A DNA stretch of 64,000 nucleotides from an uncultured Verrucomicrobia subdivision 3 bacterium (GTDB lineage: Bacteria > Verrucomicrobiota > Verrucomicrobiia > Limisphaerales > UBA11358): assembly GCA_903858275.1 (NCBI GenBank), contig CAIOIC010000126.1:53082-117081 (forward strand), in the 5' to 3' direction. Within the stretch, counting starts at the first letter, position 1, and each line of letters starts with the position of its first letter. The notes below the pieces were generated by a model. The model was not told the DNA's origin, did no database searches, and saw only the letters and a program-made list of their open reading frames with translations. Made by a program: the position numbers and the translations under genes. This document shows positions 7,671 through 17,662 of this stretch, piece by piece.

Positions 7671-10217
7671 TCAATTCGGATTAAGCCGGAAGAAAGCCTG
7701 CGGTGCGGCTTGATTTGTCACCGTCACGACGCGTTCGGTCGCGGTCTCAAGGACGGAATGCGGTGCCGGGGTCCACGGCCCGGAAATGTTGGGGGCGGTT
7801 TCGAGCGGAAAGGCGGGAGCGCTGGCAGGCCAGGAGACCAGCGAAGCATTGCCGACATTCTCGATTTTCAGCCGGGGCTCCGGCAGCGGCCATTGCAGCA
7901 CGGTCATCGAGAACGGCGGCAGCGAGATTCCGGCCGCCGGATTGAAGTTGGTGACGACTTGCGCCGTGGGCGCGACGACCGGGGCGGTTTCGTTGTTGTC
8001 GGTGATATTGACGGAAGTCAACCGCCGCAGCATCACGTTGCCGGACGGCGGATTGGTTCCGGCGAAATTCACCGCGAGCGAATTCGTGCGGTGTAAATTG
8101 AATATCACCAGCGAATGATTGCTCCCTTTGGAGAACGCATAGGACTGGATAAAGTGGGCGTTGGTGTAGGAGATGGAATTCAAGTTGTTCACGTTCCACG
8201 TCGGATTATCACCGGAATGGGTCGTGGCAAGCAAATCGCCGGCCAGCGCCGTATTGGCAAGCTGCAGCGCGTAATAGTGCGGACGCTTGCGATCCGTCAC
8301 GCCGACATCCACCACCGCGCCCCAGATGGGCGAGTAAAGATGGTCGACGCGCTGCGCGTGATAGCCGCCGAAGCACATGAAGCCCTGATCGCGGATGTGC
8401 AATTCGCGCAGCATCATCAACATGTTATCCGCCACGGCGAGCGCGGAGCCGACGGAGGGCACCAGCGCATTCAACTCCGCCTGGGTCAGCGCGCTGTTGG
8501 TGCTGACGGGATCGTTGATGCTGATCTCGTAAATCGCGAGCGGCACCGGGCGGCTGGAAGCCTGGATGTTGGTGTATTGCTGATACATAAAGCCATTCGG
8601 CTTGTTCCACCATTCCGGCTCGGCGAACAGCGGACTGAACATCTCTTCGTTGTTCGCAAAATTGTTCAGGCGATTGCCCATGTAGGGCGCGAAGCACATC
8701 ATATCGTGGTTCGTTCCCGCATCGTGCGTGTGGATGCCGCGCCAGGGAACCACCGTCTGCTCGCCAAGGATGAAATTAAATTTCGCGCGCTGATAATACG
8801 GCGAACTTTTGGCCACGCCGAAGATTTCGCTGGCATGCGCACCCAGCGCGGGCGGATCACTCAAGGCCGCGCCGCGATAAACCGGATTCCAGTTCTCGTT
8901 GCCGTATTCGATGTGGATGGTGTTGAACACACTGGTCCACGGCAGCGGATGGCCGAGTTCGTGGCGGCGTTTGCCGTAGGCCATGTTGGTGCCGCCACCG
9001 AGGTAGGCCATCAGGTTGGTGATCTCGGATTTGGAGGCCATCGGCGAAACCATCATCCAAGGATCGGCATGCAAGGTTTCGCACAGCACCAGAAAATCAT
9101 GGAGACCCAACGAAATCAGATTCTGGTTGGTGCTGTAAGTGCCATAGGCAGCCCGCACACGCTCAAACTTTGGAGCCAGTTCATTTTCCACCGTGTCGCC
9201 GAGAAACTGCCAATTGGGATAGCGGATGAAGCCCGGATTCAGCGCGCGCAACGCCGCCACCACTTCATCCCGAAAGACGGTGGGATTCGACGGATCACCA
9301 CCGGTGGCACGCAGACTCACATCGTCCAGCAACGCCGCTGAACCCTGCGACACGGAAAATTGAAGCGAGCACGGCCCGCTGATCACACCGGTTTCATTGC
9401 AGGAAAATGTGTTGGTGTAATTCACCCAGTTCGTCGGGAGCGAAATGATCTGACTTAAATTATAGGTGCCGCTGCCGCGCCGGAAATTGACGAGCATCGG
9501 ACTGTTGGCCGCCAGCCCCTTGGCGCGGTAGGTCAATTGATACTGCCCCTTCAGCCGCACGAAATTCGCTCCCTGCCAGGTATCGAAGTTCGCGATCAAC
9601 GTCGCCTGGTCGCCAGTGGCGGGAGCCGTGAGCCGCGCACATTGCTTGCCGGCAGGCGGCGGGGGAAGATCGTTGGTCTCGCTGGTGATTGAGCCATTGC
9701 CCATGAAACTCGTCCACCAACCAGTAATTGCAGAGCCCGCCCCTCCGCCCAAAACGGATTTCCGCAAAATCATCCAGTCACCCATCACCGGCGGCGGGTT
9801 GGATCCCGAAAAAATGTAAACGGTGCCGTTCGTATTACCGGCCGGATCGCGCGGATTGATATTGTTCAACAGCGTTCCCTGGCGGCCTTTGATGGTGTTG
9901 CCATAAACAAATTCATAGTCCGCGCCCGCCCAGAAACCGCTGGCCCATTGCGTCCACGGGCCGTTCTCCACCGCGTTCGTCGCCGTGCCGGAGCCAATCG
10001 GCACGATGGACTGATAGAGAATCCCTTCGAAGCCGGGATTGTTGTGGATGTGCTCCTTCAGGACTTGGCCGGAGTCGTAATAATTGATCTGCGCCAGATC
10101 CATGCCGAAGTGTTTCACGGTCGGCGTGACGACGTTGGTGCCGATGGTGATGGTCGTGTCCGCGTGCGCCAGTGCGCAAAGCGCGGCCAAGGTTGCCAGG
10201 GTCAGGATAGTTTTCAT
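7671..10217 (-). CDS. Secreted GH51-like alpha-L-arabinofuranosidase candidate
   Basis: The 848-residue protein has a clear signal peptide (about 1-19, cut near AHA). A carbohydrate-binding-like segment lies near residues 150-300. A TIM-barrel follows with GFIRYPNWQF and EYGNEN (near residue 440), which matches the acid/base Glu motif of clan GH-A, most like GH51. The last 70 residues (SWPAS ... FFRLNP) resemble the 'WP...FYR' C-terminal domain of other verrucomicrobial exported proteins, including the SGNH protein at 30379. It lies 25 bases after the FecR gene and is probably part of the sigma/FecR operon. The family assignment is by motif only; other clan GH-A families remain possible. Confidence 0.6.
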   Translation of the reverse strand: MKTILTLATLAALCALAHADTTITIGTNVVTPTVKHFGMDLAQINYYDSGQVLKEHIHNNPGFEGILYQSIVPIGSGTATNAVENGPWTQWASGFWAGADYEFVYGNTIKGRQGTLLNNINPRDPAGNTNGTVYIFSGSNPPPVMGDWMILRKSVLGGGAGSAITGWWTSFMGNGSITSETNDLPPPPAGKQCARLTAPATGDQATLIANFDTWQGANFVRLKGQYQLTYRAKGLAANSPMLVNFRRGSGTYNLSQIISLPTNWVNYTNTFSCNETGVISGPCSLQFSVSQGSAALLDDVSLRATGGDPSNPTVFRDEVVAALRALNPGFIRYPNWQFLGDTVENELAPKFERVRAAYGTYSTNQNLISLGLHDFLVLCETLHADPWMMVSPMASKSEITNLMAYLGGGTNMAYGKRRHELGHPLPWTSVFNTIHIEYGNENWNPVYRGAALSDPPALGAHASEIFGVAKSSPYYQRAKFNFILGEQTVVPWRGIHTHDAGTNHDMMCFAPYMGNRLNNFANNEEMFSPLFAEPEWWNKPNGFMYQQYTNIQASSRPVPLAIYEISINDPVSTNSALTQAELNALVPSVGSALAVADNMLMMLRELHIRDQGFMCFGGYHAQRVDHLYSPIWGAVVDVGVTDRKRPHYYALQLANTALAGDLLATTHSGDNPTWNVNNLNSISYTNAHFIQSYAFSKGSNHSLVIFNLHRTNSLAVNFAGTNPPSGNVMLRRLTSVNITDNNETAPVVAPTAQVVTNFNPAAGISLPPFSMTVLQWPLPEPRLKIENVGNASLVSWPASAPAFPLETAPNISGPWTPAPHSVLETATERVVTVTNQAAPQAFFRLNPN

Positions 10218-10242
10218 GCGTGGCTTGATTGTTTTGAGAATG

Positions 10243-12042
10243 TTATTGGCGCGGTTTTCCGCCGCCGCCGGGATTTTCAGGCGAGTTGTTCGCGACCACC
10301 TTCAGATGCGGCGCGAGTTTGGAAATCAATGGCATCAGCGAACGTAATTCCTCGTCCGCCACGCCGTCGGCAAAAAATTCAAAGTGCGGCTGAACCCAGC
10401 CATCCGGCGTTGGCGCCGGAGCATAACTGTGCGTGACGTATGCACCGTAATCTTGCAACGCCCGCGCCACTTCAAACGCCGGACCGCTCGTGCCCACGCC
10501 GAGCTTTGCAATGTCCACGCCTGCCGGAATCGCGAGCAGCGTGCCGAAATGGACGTTGCCAGTCGCGGCCATGTGCGCGATGAGTTTTGTTTCCACGGGC
10601 ATGTGGCGCGACGGCCACACGAACGGCTGCCCATCCGCGCCGCCGCGACTAAGACCGGTGTGCAACACCATCGCCGCGAGCGCGTGGCGAATGCCGCCGG
10701 CCAATTCGCCATCACGAATCACACCCGCAACGAGCGGCATCCCACTCCAGGTGTGACCTACCTGGGCTGGCGGAATTCCTTCGCCGCGCAGATCGCTCGT
10801 GTAGCTCAACAGCGCCGATACGCCATCGGCATCACGGCTGGCTTGGATGAGTTCCACCGCCACGCCCGTCGGCGCGTCAATGACCGTGCAATTCACCAGC
10901 CGGCGCGAATCCGCCAGCGCCGACGCCGGCAAATGCAGCTTCGTCAATTCATCAAAACCATAACGCATCGCCACGCTGACCAGCGGATCGCCGGACTGCG
11001 CAACATAAACCGGCCGGTCCATCCGCGCGGGCAGCAACGCCGCGCCGTTCTTGGCGAAATCAAATGCCTCCGATTCCACCGGCACGAACTTCGCGCCGGA
11101 ACCGATGGGCGTATTCCACGGGCTGGAGTCGGCAAACGGACGACGCACCACGTCGCGGGAAGTTTGTTTGGCCACAGCTGGACTCTTGGCCACCGGTTGC
11201 AGTCCCGCCACGAGTTCGCGCTCCGGCACCGCCACGGCGAACTCCCCGCCCGCCAGCTCCACCGAACTGTCGCGCTGCGCGTGATTCACCTGCACAAGAC
11301 CTTCGCTCACATCCACCCGCGTGGCGCGCGGCGCGGCGGCCAACTCAAAGGCGGTTCCATGCACCGTCACGCTCGCGAGCGGCGTGCGCAGGACGAATTG
11401 TTTTCCAGCCGGCTGCTTGGTGACCTGCGCCAGTAATTTGCCACCGGTCAATTCCAGCTCATGCGCGTCCGCGCCGTGCAACCGCACCGCCGCCCCCGGC
11501 GACAATGCAAACCACGTGGCATCCGCAAAACGAACCGTCGCCTGCGCCGACGCGCCGAGACGAACGGCATCGCCCGACTGCAGCGCGAAATTTTCTGTCG
11601 CCGCCAGTTCATGGCCATCGCGCGAAACCGTCACGCGGTCGCGCACGCTGACCAATTGAACCGCCACCGGCGATGGATTCGCCGGGGAAGGATGGAAAAC
11701 CGCCAGGTGTTTCATCGGCTCCGGCGGGCGTTGCCACATCACAACGACCCCAACGCAAATCAACGCCACTGCCAAACCGCTTGCCCACGCCAAACGCCAG
11801 CGGGGCTGAAAATATTCCGCAATCGCCGTCAGCCAGTTCGGCCGGGGTGCCGGGGCGGGTTGACCCGCCCATTTCAATTCCGCCGCCTCACGCGTAAGCC
11901 CGTGCAGGGCCATCTCCGACCAAAACTGTTGCCGCGCGGACGGCGAAGCCAGGAGCAGCGACTCCAGTTCGGCGAGTTCATCGGGAGAAATCTGTTCATC
12001 GGCGAAAGCGGCCAGCAATTCCGTCACTCGCGAATTTTTCAT
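10243..12042 (-). CDS. FecR-type sigma regulator fused to an exported SPWNTP/HAL domain
   Basis: The 599-residue protein begins with a short cytoplasmic anti-sigma-like helical region (1-75), one membrane helix (about 85-102) and a FecR domain (about 150-255; RVTVSRDG, GDAVRLG, TPLASVTVHGTAFEL). From residue 301 follows a separate domain with RPFADSSPWNTPI, GGIRHALAAM and ALQDYGAYVTHS. That pattern, as I recall, occurs in secreted proteins of unknown function in soil actinobacteria. The ATG at 12042 overlaps the sigma stop (ATGA), which fixes the start. The protein probably senses an extracytoplasmic signal, perhaps a glycan, and controls the sigma factor. The fusion is unusual. Confidence 0.75.
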   Translation of the reverse strand: MKNSRVTELLAAFADEQISPDELAELESLLLASPSARQQFWSEMALHGLTREAAELKWAGQPAPAPRPNWLTAIAEYFQPRWRLAWASGLAVALICVGVVVMWQRPPEPMKHLAVFHPSPANPSPVAVQLVSVRDRVTVSRDGHELAATENFALQSGDAVRLGASAQATVRFADATWFALSPGAAVRLHGADAHELELTGGKLLAQVTKQPAGKQFVLRTPLASVTVHGTAFELAAAPRATRVDVSEGLVQVNHAQRDSSVELAGGEFAVAVPERELVAGLQPVAKSPAVAKQTSRDVVRRPFADSSPWNTPIGSGAKFVPVESEAFDFAKNGAALLPARMDRPVYVAQSGDPLVSVAMRYGFDELTKLHLPASALADSRRLVNCTVIDAPTGVAVELIQASRDADGVSALLSYTSDLRGEGIPPAQVGHTWSGMPLVAGVIRDGELAGGIRHALAAMVLHTGLSRGGADGQPFVWPSRHMPVETKLIAHMAATGNVHFGTLLAIPAGVDIAKLGVGTSGPAFEVARALQDYGAYVTHSYAPAPTPDGWVQPHFEFFADGVADEELRSLMPLISKLAPHLKVVANNSPENPGGGGKPRQ

Positions 12043-12590
12043 GCGACCTCCCTGGAATTTTTCTCGACGCAATCGCGCATCGAGTTGCGGGCGCGGGTGA
12101 GCGCCACGTTCACGGCGTTCGCGCTCCAATCAAGCCGGGCGGCAATCTCCGCCGGCCCGCGTTCTTCGTGATATCGCAACCGCAGGATTTCCTGCGCGCG
12201 CGGCGCGAGGCGTTCCAGGCAGCGGCGAAGCGCGGCGAAGCGCGATTCAAAGAATCCTGCCTCCGGCGCGCTAATCGCGAGCAGCTCGATGACTTCGTCG
12301 GACAAAGCCACGGGCGATTTGCCTCCGCGCCGACGGGCTTCGAGCAATTTGAAGCGGGCGATGGCGAACGCCCACGCGAGAAAATTGGAGCCGGCGCGAA
12401 ATTCCGCCGCCTTGCGCGTGACGGTGAGAAAAGTTTCCTGCACCAAATCATCCGCCTCGGCAAAATTCGGCTGGAGCGAGAGGATGAACGCCTTGACCGC
12501 CGTCTGGTGCTTCACAAAGAGCTGCTGCACCAGAATGGTGTGTTCGCCGGGTTGATTTTCCGGTGCGGCGGCGGGTGCGTTTTCGCTCAT
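12039..12590 (-). CDS. ECF RNA polymerase sigma factor
   Basis: The 183-residue protein has sigma region 2 (about 30-95; DLVQETFLTV and NFLAWAFAIARF) and region 4 (about 120-175; LAPRAQEILRLRYHEERG, then a helix-turn-helix ending VALTRAR). It is the first gene of a same-strand run with a FecR-like regulator, joined by an ATGA overlap, and then a GH51-like hydrolase 25 bases further on. This layout suggests sigma-controlled, carbohydrate-responsive expression of the run. It resembles the verrucomicrobial/planctomycete ECF groups; the exact group cannot be given without alignment. Confidence 0.9.
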   Translation of the reverse strand: MSENAPAAAPENQPGEHTILVQQLFVKHQTAVKAFILSLQPNFAEADDLVQETFLTVTRKAAEFRAGSNFLAWAFAIARFKLLEARRRGGKSPVALSDEVIELLAISAPEAGFFESRFAALRRCLERLAPRAQEILRLRYHEERGPAEIAARLDWSANAVNVALTRARNSMRDCVEKNSREVA

Positions 12591-12680
12591 CTTGCTGAAT
12601 TATGACAAAGGACCTCAAAAAATTAGCAAAATATTTTCCGGTAACCCATTGACCCAACAAAACCCGCGCATTACGACGGC

Positions 12681-14525
12681 CTATTCCTTTGCCAGCACTT
12701 TTTCCAGCAGCGAATTCAGGCGCGTAAGCATGGCGCGCGGATCTTCCAGCAAACCGGCGGCGACGCGGGCGTTGTCGAGAATCTGCTCGGCCACGCTGCC
12801 GGCGAGCGCGGCATCCTTCTGCCGGATGGCTTCGAGCCGCGCGATGAGCGGATGCGCCGGGTTGATCTCGAAATCATGCTTGGCGGCGGGCAAGTCCGGG
12901 CCGTCCTGCTTCATGGCCTTCATGATGCGGCGCATGCTGGCAGTCATGAACTTGTCGGAATCCACCACCACGGCGGGACTGTCCACGAGGCGCTGCGAGA
13001 CACGCACTTCGTTGATCTTATCGCCGAGCGTTTCCTTGAGCCACGTGGCGAGCGACTTCGCGGCCTCCTCGGTGAGCGCGCCGTCCTTCTTGGCGCTCAA
13101 GTTCAAATCCGCTTTCTCCGCCAGCTTGAGCGGTTTGCCGTCGAAGGTGTGGAGATGCTCCATCACAAACTCGTCCCACGCGTCGAAGAGGAAGAGCACT
13201 TCCCATTTGCGTTCCTTGAACACCTCAAAATACGGACTCGCCTCCGCCGCCTCACGATTCGCCGCGAGCAGGCAGTAAATCTCCTTCTGATCCGACGGCA
13301 TGCGCTTCACGTAATCCGCGAGCGACGTGAGCTTGCCCTTGTCCATCGTGGACGATTCAAAGCGCAGCAGTTTGCCCAGCGCCTCCTTGTGCGTGAAATC
13401 CGTGACAACCCCTTCCTTCAGGAAGCGCTGATACTCGGTGTAAAACTTCGCGTAGGCCTCGGCTTCCTTCTCGGACTGTTCATCGAGGAATTTCAGAAAC
13501 TTGCTCGTCAGCACCTTATTCAACTTCTGCATGAGCGACGTGTCCTGCATCGTCTCGCGGGAGATGTTGAGCGGCAGATCCTCGCTGTCCACCACGCCCT
13601 TGAGAAAGCGCAGCCATTCGGGGAACAAGCCCTTGGCCTTCGCCTGGATGAGAATTTTCCGGCAATACAGATTCACCTCGGAATCCATCCGGCCCATGCC
13701 GAGCGTTTCAAAGTTGCGGCCCGGCACAAACAATAACGCCTGGATGGCGAGCGGCGCGTCTGCCGTGAAATGCAGGCGGAACAGCGGCTGGTCGTGATCA
13801 TGGCCGACGAACGTATAAAACTCGTTGTATTCCTCCTCCTTGATCTCGTTCTTATTCCGCGCCCAGATGGCTTGCACGGTGTTGAGGCGCTTGGTGTTCA
13901 GCTCAATCGGGAACGGCACAAAGCTCGAATAGCGCTGGATGATGCGCTCGACGGTGTTTTCCGCCGCAAAATCTTTGGCGTCGTCCTTGAGTTCCAGCGT
14001 GATCCTGGTGCCGCGCGGCAAATCGGCGGCGGGCGCGAGTTCGTACCCGCCCATGCCTTCGCTCGTCCACTGCCAGCCGGTTTCCTCCGGCGCGAAGGAA
14101 CGGCTCAAGACCGTGACCTTCTTCGCCACCATGAACGCCGAATAAAAACCCACGCCGAACTGGCCGATCAAGCCAACATCCGGCTGCTTCTCCTCCACGA
14201 GCTGTTTTAAAAACGCCTTGGTGCCAGAGTGCGCGATGGTGCCAAGATTCTCGACGAGTTCGCCGTGCGTCATGCCGAGGCCGGTGTCGGTGATCGTGAT
14301 GGTGCCGGCCTTGTCGTCCGTGGTGACGGCGATGCCCGGCGCGACTTCCGATTGATACACCGGCCGGCCGGAAGACTGGTTGAAACGAAGCTTCTCGCAG
14401 GCGTCGGCGCTGTTGGAAATCAACTCGCGCACGAAGATTTCTTTGTCGGTATAAAGCGAATGGATGACAATGTTCAGCAGCTGCTGAATCTCCGCTTGAA
14501 AATGATGGGTCTCTTTCTGGCTCAT
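12681..14525 (-). CDS. htpG: Chaperone HtpG (Hsp90)
   Basis: The 614-residue cytoplasmic chaperone has the GHKL ATPase domain at the start (ELISNSADACEKLRF, TDTGLGMTHGELVENLGTIAHSGTKAF, GQFGVGFYSAFMVA), the middle domain (SEDLPLNISRE) and the C-terminal dimerisation domain (ASMRRIMKAM). Length is normal. The ATG at 14525 gives the family N-terminus. It is probably its own transcription unit, with 174 bases between it and the divergent membrane-protein gene; no CIRCE or other heat-shock operator was recognised there. Confidence 0.96.
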   Translation of the reverse strand: MSQKETHHFQAEIQQLLNIVIHSLYTDKEIFVRELISNSADACEKLRFNQSSGRPVYQSEVAPGIAVTTDDKAGTITITDTGLGMTHGELVENLGTIAHSGTKAFLKQLVEEKQPDVGLIGQFGVGFYSAFMVAKKVTVLSRSFAPEETGWQWTSEGMGGYELAPAADLPRGTRITLELKDDAKDFAAENTVERIIQRYSSFVPFPIELNTKRLNTVQAIWARNKNEIKEEEYNEFYTFVGHDHDQPLFRLHFTADAPLAIQALLFVPGRNFETLGMGRMDSEVNLYCRKILIQAKAKGLFPEWLRFLKGVVDSEDLPLNISRETMQDTSLMQKLNKVLTSKFLKFLDEQSEKEAEAYAKFYTEYQRFLKEGVVTDFTHKEALGKLLRFESSTMDKGKLTSLADYVKRMPSDQKEIYCLLAANREAAEASPYFEVFKERKWEVLFLFDAWDEFVMEHLHTFDGKPLKLAEKADLNLSAKKDGALTEEAAKSLATWLKETLGDKINEVRVSQRLVDSPAVVVDSDKFMTASMRRIMKAMKQDGPDLPAAKHDFEINPAHPLIARLEAIRQKDAALAGSVAEQILDNARVAAGLLEDPRAMLTRLNSLLEKVLAKE

Positions 14526-14699
14526 AGGGGCTGATTACTTAATGAAGGAAAAGCCAATCGTCAAGCGGACAGATCATTTTTCAGACAAACTTCAAACGGG
14601 ATTGATATCCAAATCTTCCTTCACGCGGCTATTGATTTTTATCCAAAGATTTGCAAAATCATCGCCCGATTTTAATCAACCGGCATCATCAGACATTTT

Positions 14700-15326
14700 A
14701 TGAACGAATTCCAAACTGAAATCGCGGAGCTGAAAACATTCATCGCCGACCTCAAAGCCGACCGCACGGCCACCAAGGAAAAGGAAAAACGCGACGGCTG
14801 GACCAAATATGTTTCCCTGTCCGTTGTCATCATCGCCGTGATCGCCGCCATCGCGGCGCAATGGGGCGGCAAATACAGCAGCCGCGTGCTATCACAACTC
14901 AACGACGCAACGTATTATCAAACCCAATCCTCCGACCAATGGGCATTTTACCAGGCCAAGTCGATCAAGCTGAAAGCCTATGAAATCGGCCGCGATGAAC
15001 TTTCCCGTTCCACCGGCGCCAGCGACGCGGAAACCGTCAAGATCATCAAGCATTACGAGGAGCAAATCGCCAGCTACAAGAAGGAGCAGAAAGACATCGA
15101 AGCCAAAGCCAAGGAATTGGAATCCAAACGCGACGACGCGCGAAAAATCGCCCGGCTCGCCAGTGAAAAAGGCAGCAAGATGGGTCTGGCAATCTCCTTC
15201 TTTTCCGTCGCCGTGGCGCTGGCCTCCATCTGCACCGTCACCAAGAAAAAGCCGCTCTGGTTTGTGGCACTGATTTTCGCCGGCGTGGCCATCACCCAAA
15301 TGGTCATGGCGTGGATAATGGGATAA
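14700..15326 (+). CDS. DUF4337-type membrane protein with coiled coil
   Basis: The 208-residue protein has a short coiled N-terminus, one membrane helix (about 38-56), a long charged coiled-coil middle with the pattern WAFYQAKSIK (about 78-160), and two C-terminal helices (about 160-205). This layout and the WAFYQAKS motif match DUF4337, a family of unknown function common in Gram-negative bacteria. It stands alone, divergent from htpG and convergent with the copper ATPase (8 bases apart). No function is proposed. Confidence 0.7.
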   Translation: MNEFQTEIAELKTFIADLKADRTATKEKEKRDGWTKYVSLSVVIIAVIAAIAAQWGGKYSSRVLSQLNDATYYQTQSSDQWAFYQAKSIKLKAYEIGRDELSRSTGASDAETVKIIKHYEEQIASYKKEQKDIEAKAKELESKRDDARKIARLASEKGSKMGLAISFFSVAVALASICTVTKKKPLWFVALIFAGVAITQMVMAWIMG

Positions 15327-15334
15327 CCGACAGC

Positions 15335-17572
15335 CTACGGCTTCCAACGCAACAAGCGCAGCGCGTTGCCGATCACGATCAAATCGGAAACGCCCATTGC
15401 CGCCGCGCAGAAAACCGGACTGATAAAGCCCATCGCCGCCAGCGGCACGCCAAGCGCGTTGTAGAAGAATGCCCAGAACAGATTCTGTTTGATTGTCCGC
15501 AAGGTCGCGCGCGCCAGACCGAGTGCCTCCGGCACCGCTTCGATTTCCGATTTCAACAAAATGACATCCGCCGCCTCGCGCGCGATATCGCTGGCGCGGC
15601 TCACAGCGATGCCGAGGTCGGCCTGCGTGAGCGCGGGGGCGTCGTTGATGCCGTCGCCCACAAACGCCACGCGCTCGCCGCGCGCTTGAAGCCGCTTCAC
15701 AAACTCCGCCTTCTGCTCCGGCCGCACTTCGGCAAAAACACGAGAATGTGGAATATCGAGTTTGGCTGCGATAGCATGAACTGTCCGGCTTGAGTCTCCG
15801 GAAAGAAGATAAATTCGATAGCCATCTGTCAGATAATCGTAGCCCAGATGTTCAAGAGCCTTGGCGGTTGTTGGCTTCAACGTGTCTTGCAAAGCAAAAA
15901 CTGCAACCAAACGATTATCCACAGCAAAGCCAAGAACTGACGCGCCTTTTGTCATCCATTCGTCTGCAAAAGTTGTTGTCGCTTCTAGTTCGACTTTTTC
16001 TTCTAGCAGCCAGCGCAAAGAACCCAACTGAAGCAAGTGTCCAGCTTCCAGCATTGCGACAACGCCGCGCCCTGACAGCTCATTAAAACCAGTCAACGGA
16101 AGTCGCATCGTAGAAATTTCCGCTACAGATTTGCTCAACGGATGGCTGGATAATGACGAGAGCGAACTCGCCAATTCCTCAATCTTGTATGACTTCAATT
16201 CAGCAGACATCTGTATTGGGAACGTCTTGTTCGCCACAACTTTTGGTCGGCCTTCGGTCAGCGTGCCGGTTTTGTCAAAAATTACCGACGTGATTTTGCC
16301 GGCCTTTTCCAATGCGATACCATCGCGAATTAAAAAACCACGACGTGCGGCGGCGTTGGCGCTGGCCATGATGGCGGCGGGCGTCGCCAAACCCATCGCG
16401 CACGGACAGGCGACGATCAGAATTCCCGCGGCGATGACGAAGGCTTTTTCCGCGCCGGAATGCACGAACCAAAAGATTCCCGCCGCGAGCGCGATGGCGA
16501 CGACGATGGGCACGAAAACGTTGCTGATGCGGTCGCCCAGACGCTGGATGTTGGCGCGGCTGGTCTGGGCGCGTTGCACGGCGGCGATGATGTGTGCGAG
16601 CGCGGTGCTTTCGCCGGTGGCGGTCACCCGCAGGACGAGTCGGCCATTCAGATTCACCGTGCCGGCGAAAAGTTTGCTGCCGGATTTTTTGTCGGCGGGA
16701 ATGGATTCGCCGGTGAGCATGGCTTCATCCACGGCGGATTCGCCTTCGAGCACGAGGCCATCCACCGGCACGCGATCACCGGGACGAAGCGCAATGCGGT
16801 CGCTGATTTTTAATTCCGAAACCGGAACTTCAACTTCCTTTGTTTCAGCAACCGTAACAGGCCTAAAACTTCGCAGGTCGAAACTTTCAGGTTGAACAGG
16901 GCTGGCGCTCTGAATCCGTCTTGCCGTCGGCGGCGCGAGGTTCAACAGCGATTTCAGCGCGCCGCTGGCCTGGTCACTCACGCGGGCTTCGAGCCAATGG
17001 CCAAAGCTGATCAGCGATATGATGGCGGCGGCTTCCATGAAATAGACGTGCCCGCCGTGGCCGCTCAACAGCGCCCAGACGCTGTATCCGAATGCCGTGC
17101 TGGAGCCAAGCGCGACCAGCGCGTCCATGTTGGACTGGCCGACTTTGATCTGCCGCCACGCGCCGCGATAGAATTGGGCGCCGCAAAAAACCTGCACCAC
17201 CCCCGCCAATGCGAACGCCAGCCATTGGAACCACGGCGCCATGGCGAGATGAAAAATCCATTCGCCAATCATCAGCAGCGCGGTGACGGCGAGACCGAGA
17301 ATCAAATTCCACTGCCAGCGGCTTTGTTTGGAGCCGTCAGCGACGGCGGGCATTGCTTTCGCCGCGAACCCGGCTTGAGAAATGGCAGCGAGCACGGCGG
17401 CCAGGTTTTTTGCCTCCGCCGAAATCCAGCGGATGCTGGCGCGTTCAGCGGCGACGCTCACGGACACACTGTGGACGCCGGGGATTTTCTGAGCCGCCTC
17501 GGTGACTTTGCGGGCGCAGTTGTTGCACGTCATGCCGCTGACGCGCAATTCGGTTGTGGTGGGCGAGGACAT
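15335..17572 (-). CDS. copA: Copper-translocating P1B-type ATPase
   Basis: The 745-residue inner-membrane pump begins with a heavy-metal-associated domain (GMTCNNCAR, Cys16 and Cys19), followed by membrane helices, the actuator domain (TGES at about 287), the metal-binding CPC motif (389-391) and the phosphorylated Asp433 in DKTGTLTEG. The CPC plus CxxC pattern indicates Cu(I) export from the cytoplasm. DNA from about 15740 to 16270, encoding residues about 435-611 (the nucleotide-binding domain), is visibly more AT-rich than the rest, suggesting a mosaic origin or different codon pressure. No copper-responsive regulator is adjacent. Confidence 0.9.
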   Translation of the reverse strand: MSSPTTTELRVSGMTCNNCARKVTEAAQKIPGVHSVSVSVAAERASIRWISAEAKNLAAVLAAISQAGFAAKAMPAVADGSKQSRWQWNLILGLAVTALLMIGEWIFHLAMAPWFQWLAFALAGVVQVFCGAQFYRGAWRQIKVGQSNMDALVALGSSTAFGYSVWALLSGHGGHVYFMEAAAIISLISFGHWLEARVSDQASGALKSLLNLAPPTARRIQSASPVQPESFDLRSFRPVTVAETKEVEVPVSELKISDRIALRPGDRVPVDGLVLEGESAVDEAMLTGESIPADKKSGSKLFAGTVNLNGRLVLRVTATGESTALAHIIAAVQRAQTSRANIQRLGDRISNVFVPIVVAIALAAGIFWFVHSGAEKAFVIAAGILIVACPCAMGLATPAAIMASANAAARRGFLIRDGIALEKAGKITSVIFDKTGTLTEGRPKVVANKTFPIQMSAELKSYKIEELASSLSSLSSHPLSKSVAEISTMRLPLTGFNELSGRGVVAMLEAGHLLQLGSLRWLLEEKVELEATTTFADEWMTKGASVLGFAVDNRLVAVFALQDTLKPTTAKALEHLGYDYLTDGYRIYLLSGDSSRTVHAIAAKLDIPHSRVFAEVRPEQKAEFVKRLQARGERVAFVGDGINDAPALTQADLGIAVSRASDIAREAADVILLKSEIEAVPEALGLARATLRTIKQNLFWAFFYNALGVPLAAMGFISPVFCAAAMGVSDLIVIGNALRLLRWKP

Positions 17573-17635
17573 TTATTCGCACAGACATCCTGCCACGAGG
17601 CGGCAGTTTCGTCGAATTTCCTTTTGGTGTGACGG

Positions 17636-17657
17636 CGGCTCGCGGGGACGCTCCACC
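17636..17657. repeat. Short dispersed repeat (partial copy of the phoB-phoR inner word)
   Basis: The stretch CGGCTCGCGGGGACGCTCCA and its continuation match, with small gaps, one arm of the inverted repeat at 1582-1648. It sits just past the stop of the GST gene, in the gap between copA and that gene. It is a single arm, so no hairpin forms here. Confidence 0.6.
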
Positions 17658-17662
17658 AGTTT

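Noticed and set aside
8115..9341. Open frame of about 400 codons on the plus strand
   Set aside because: It is antisense to the secreted GH51-like gene and encodes no recognisable motif.
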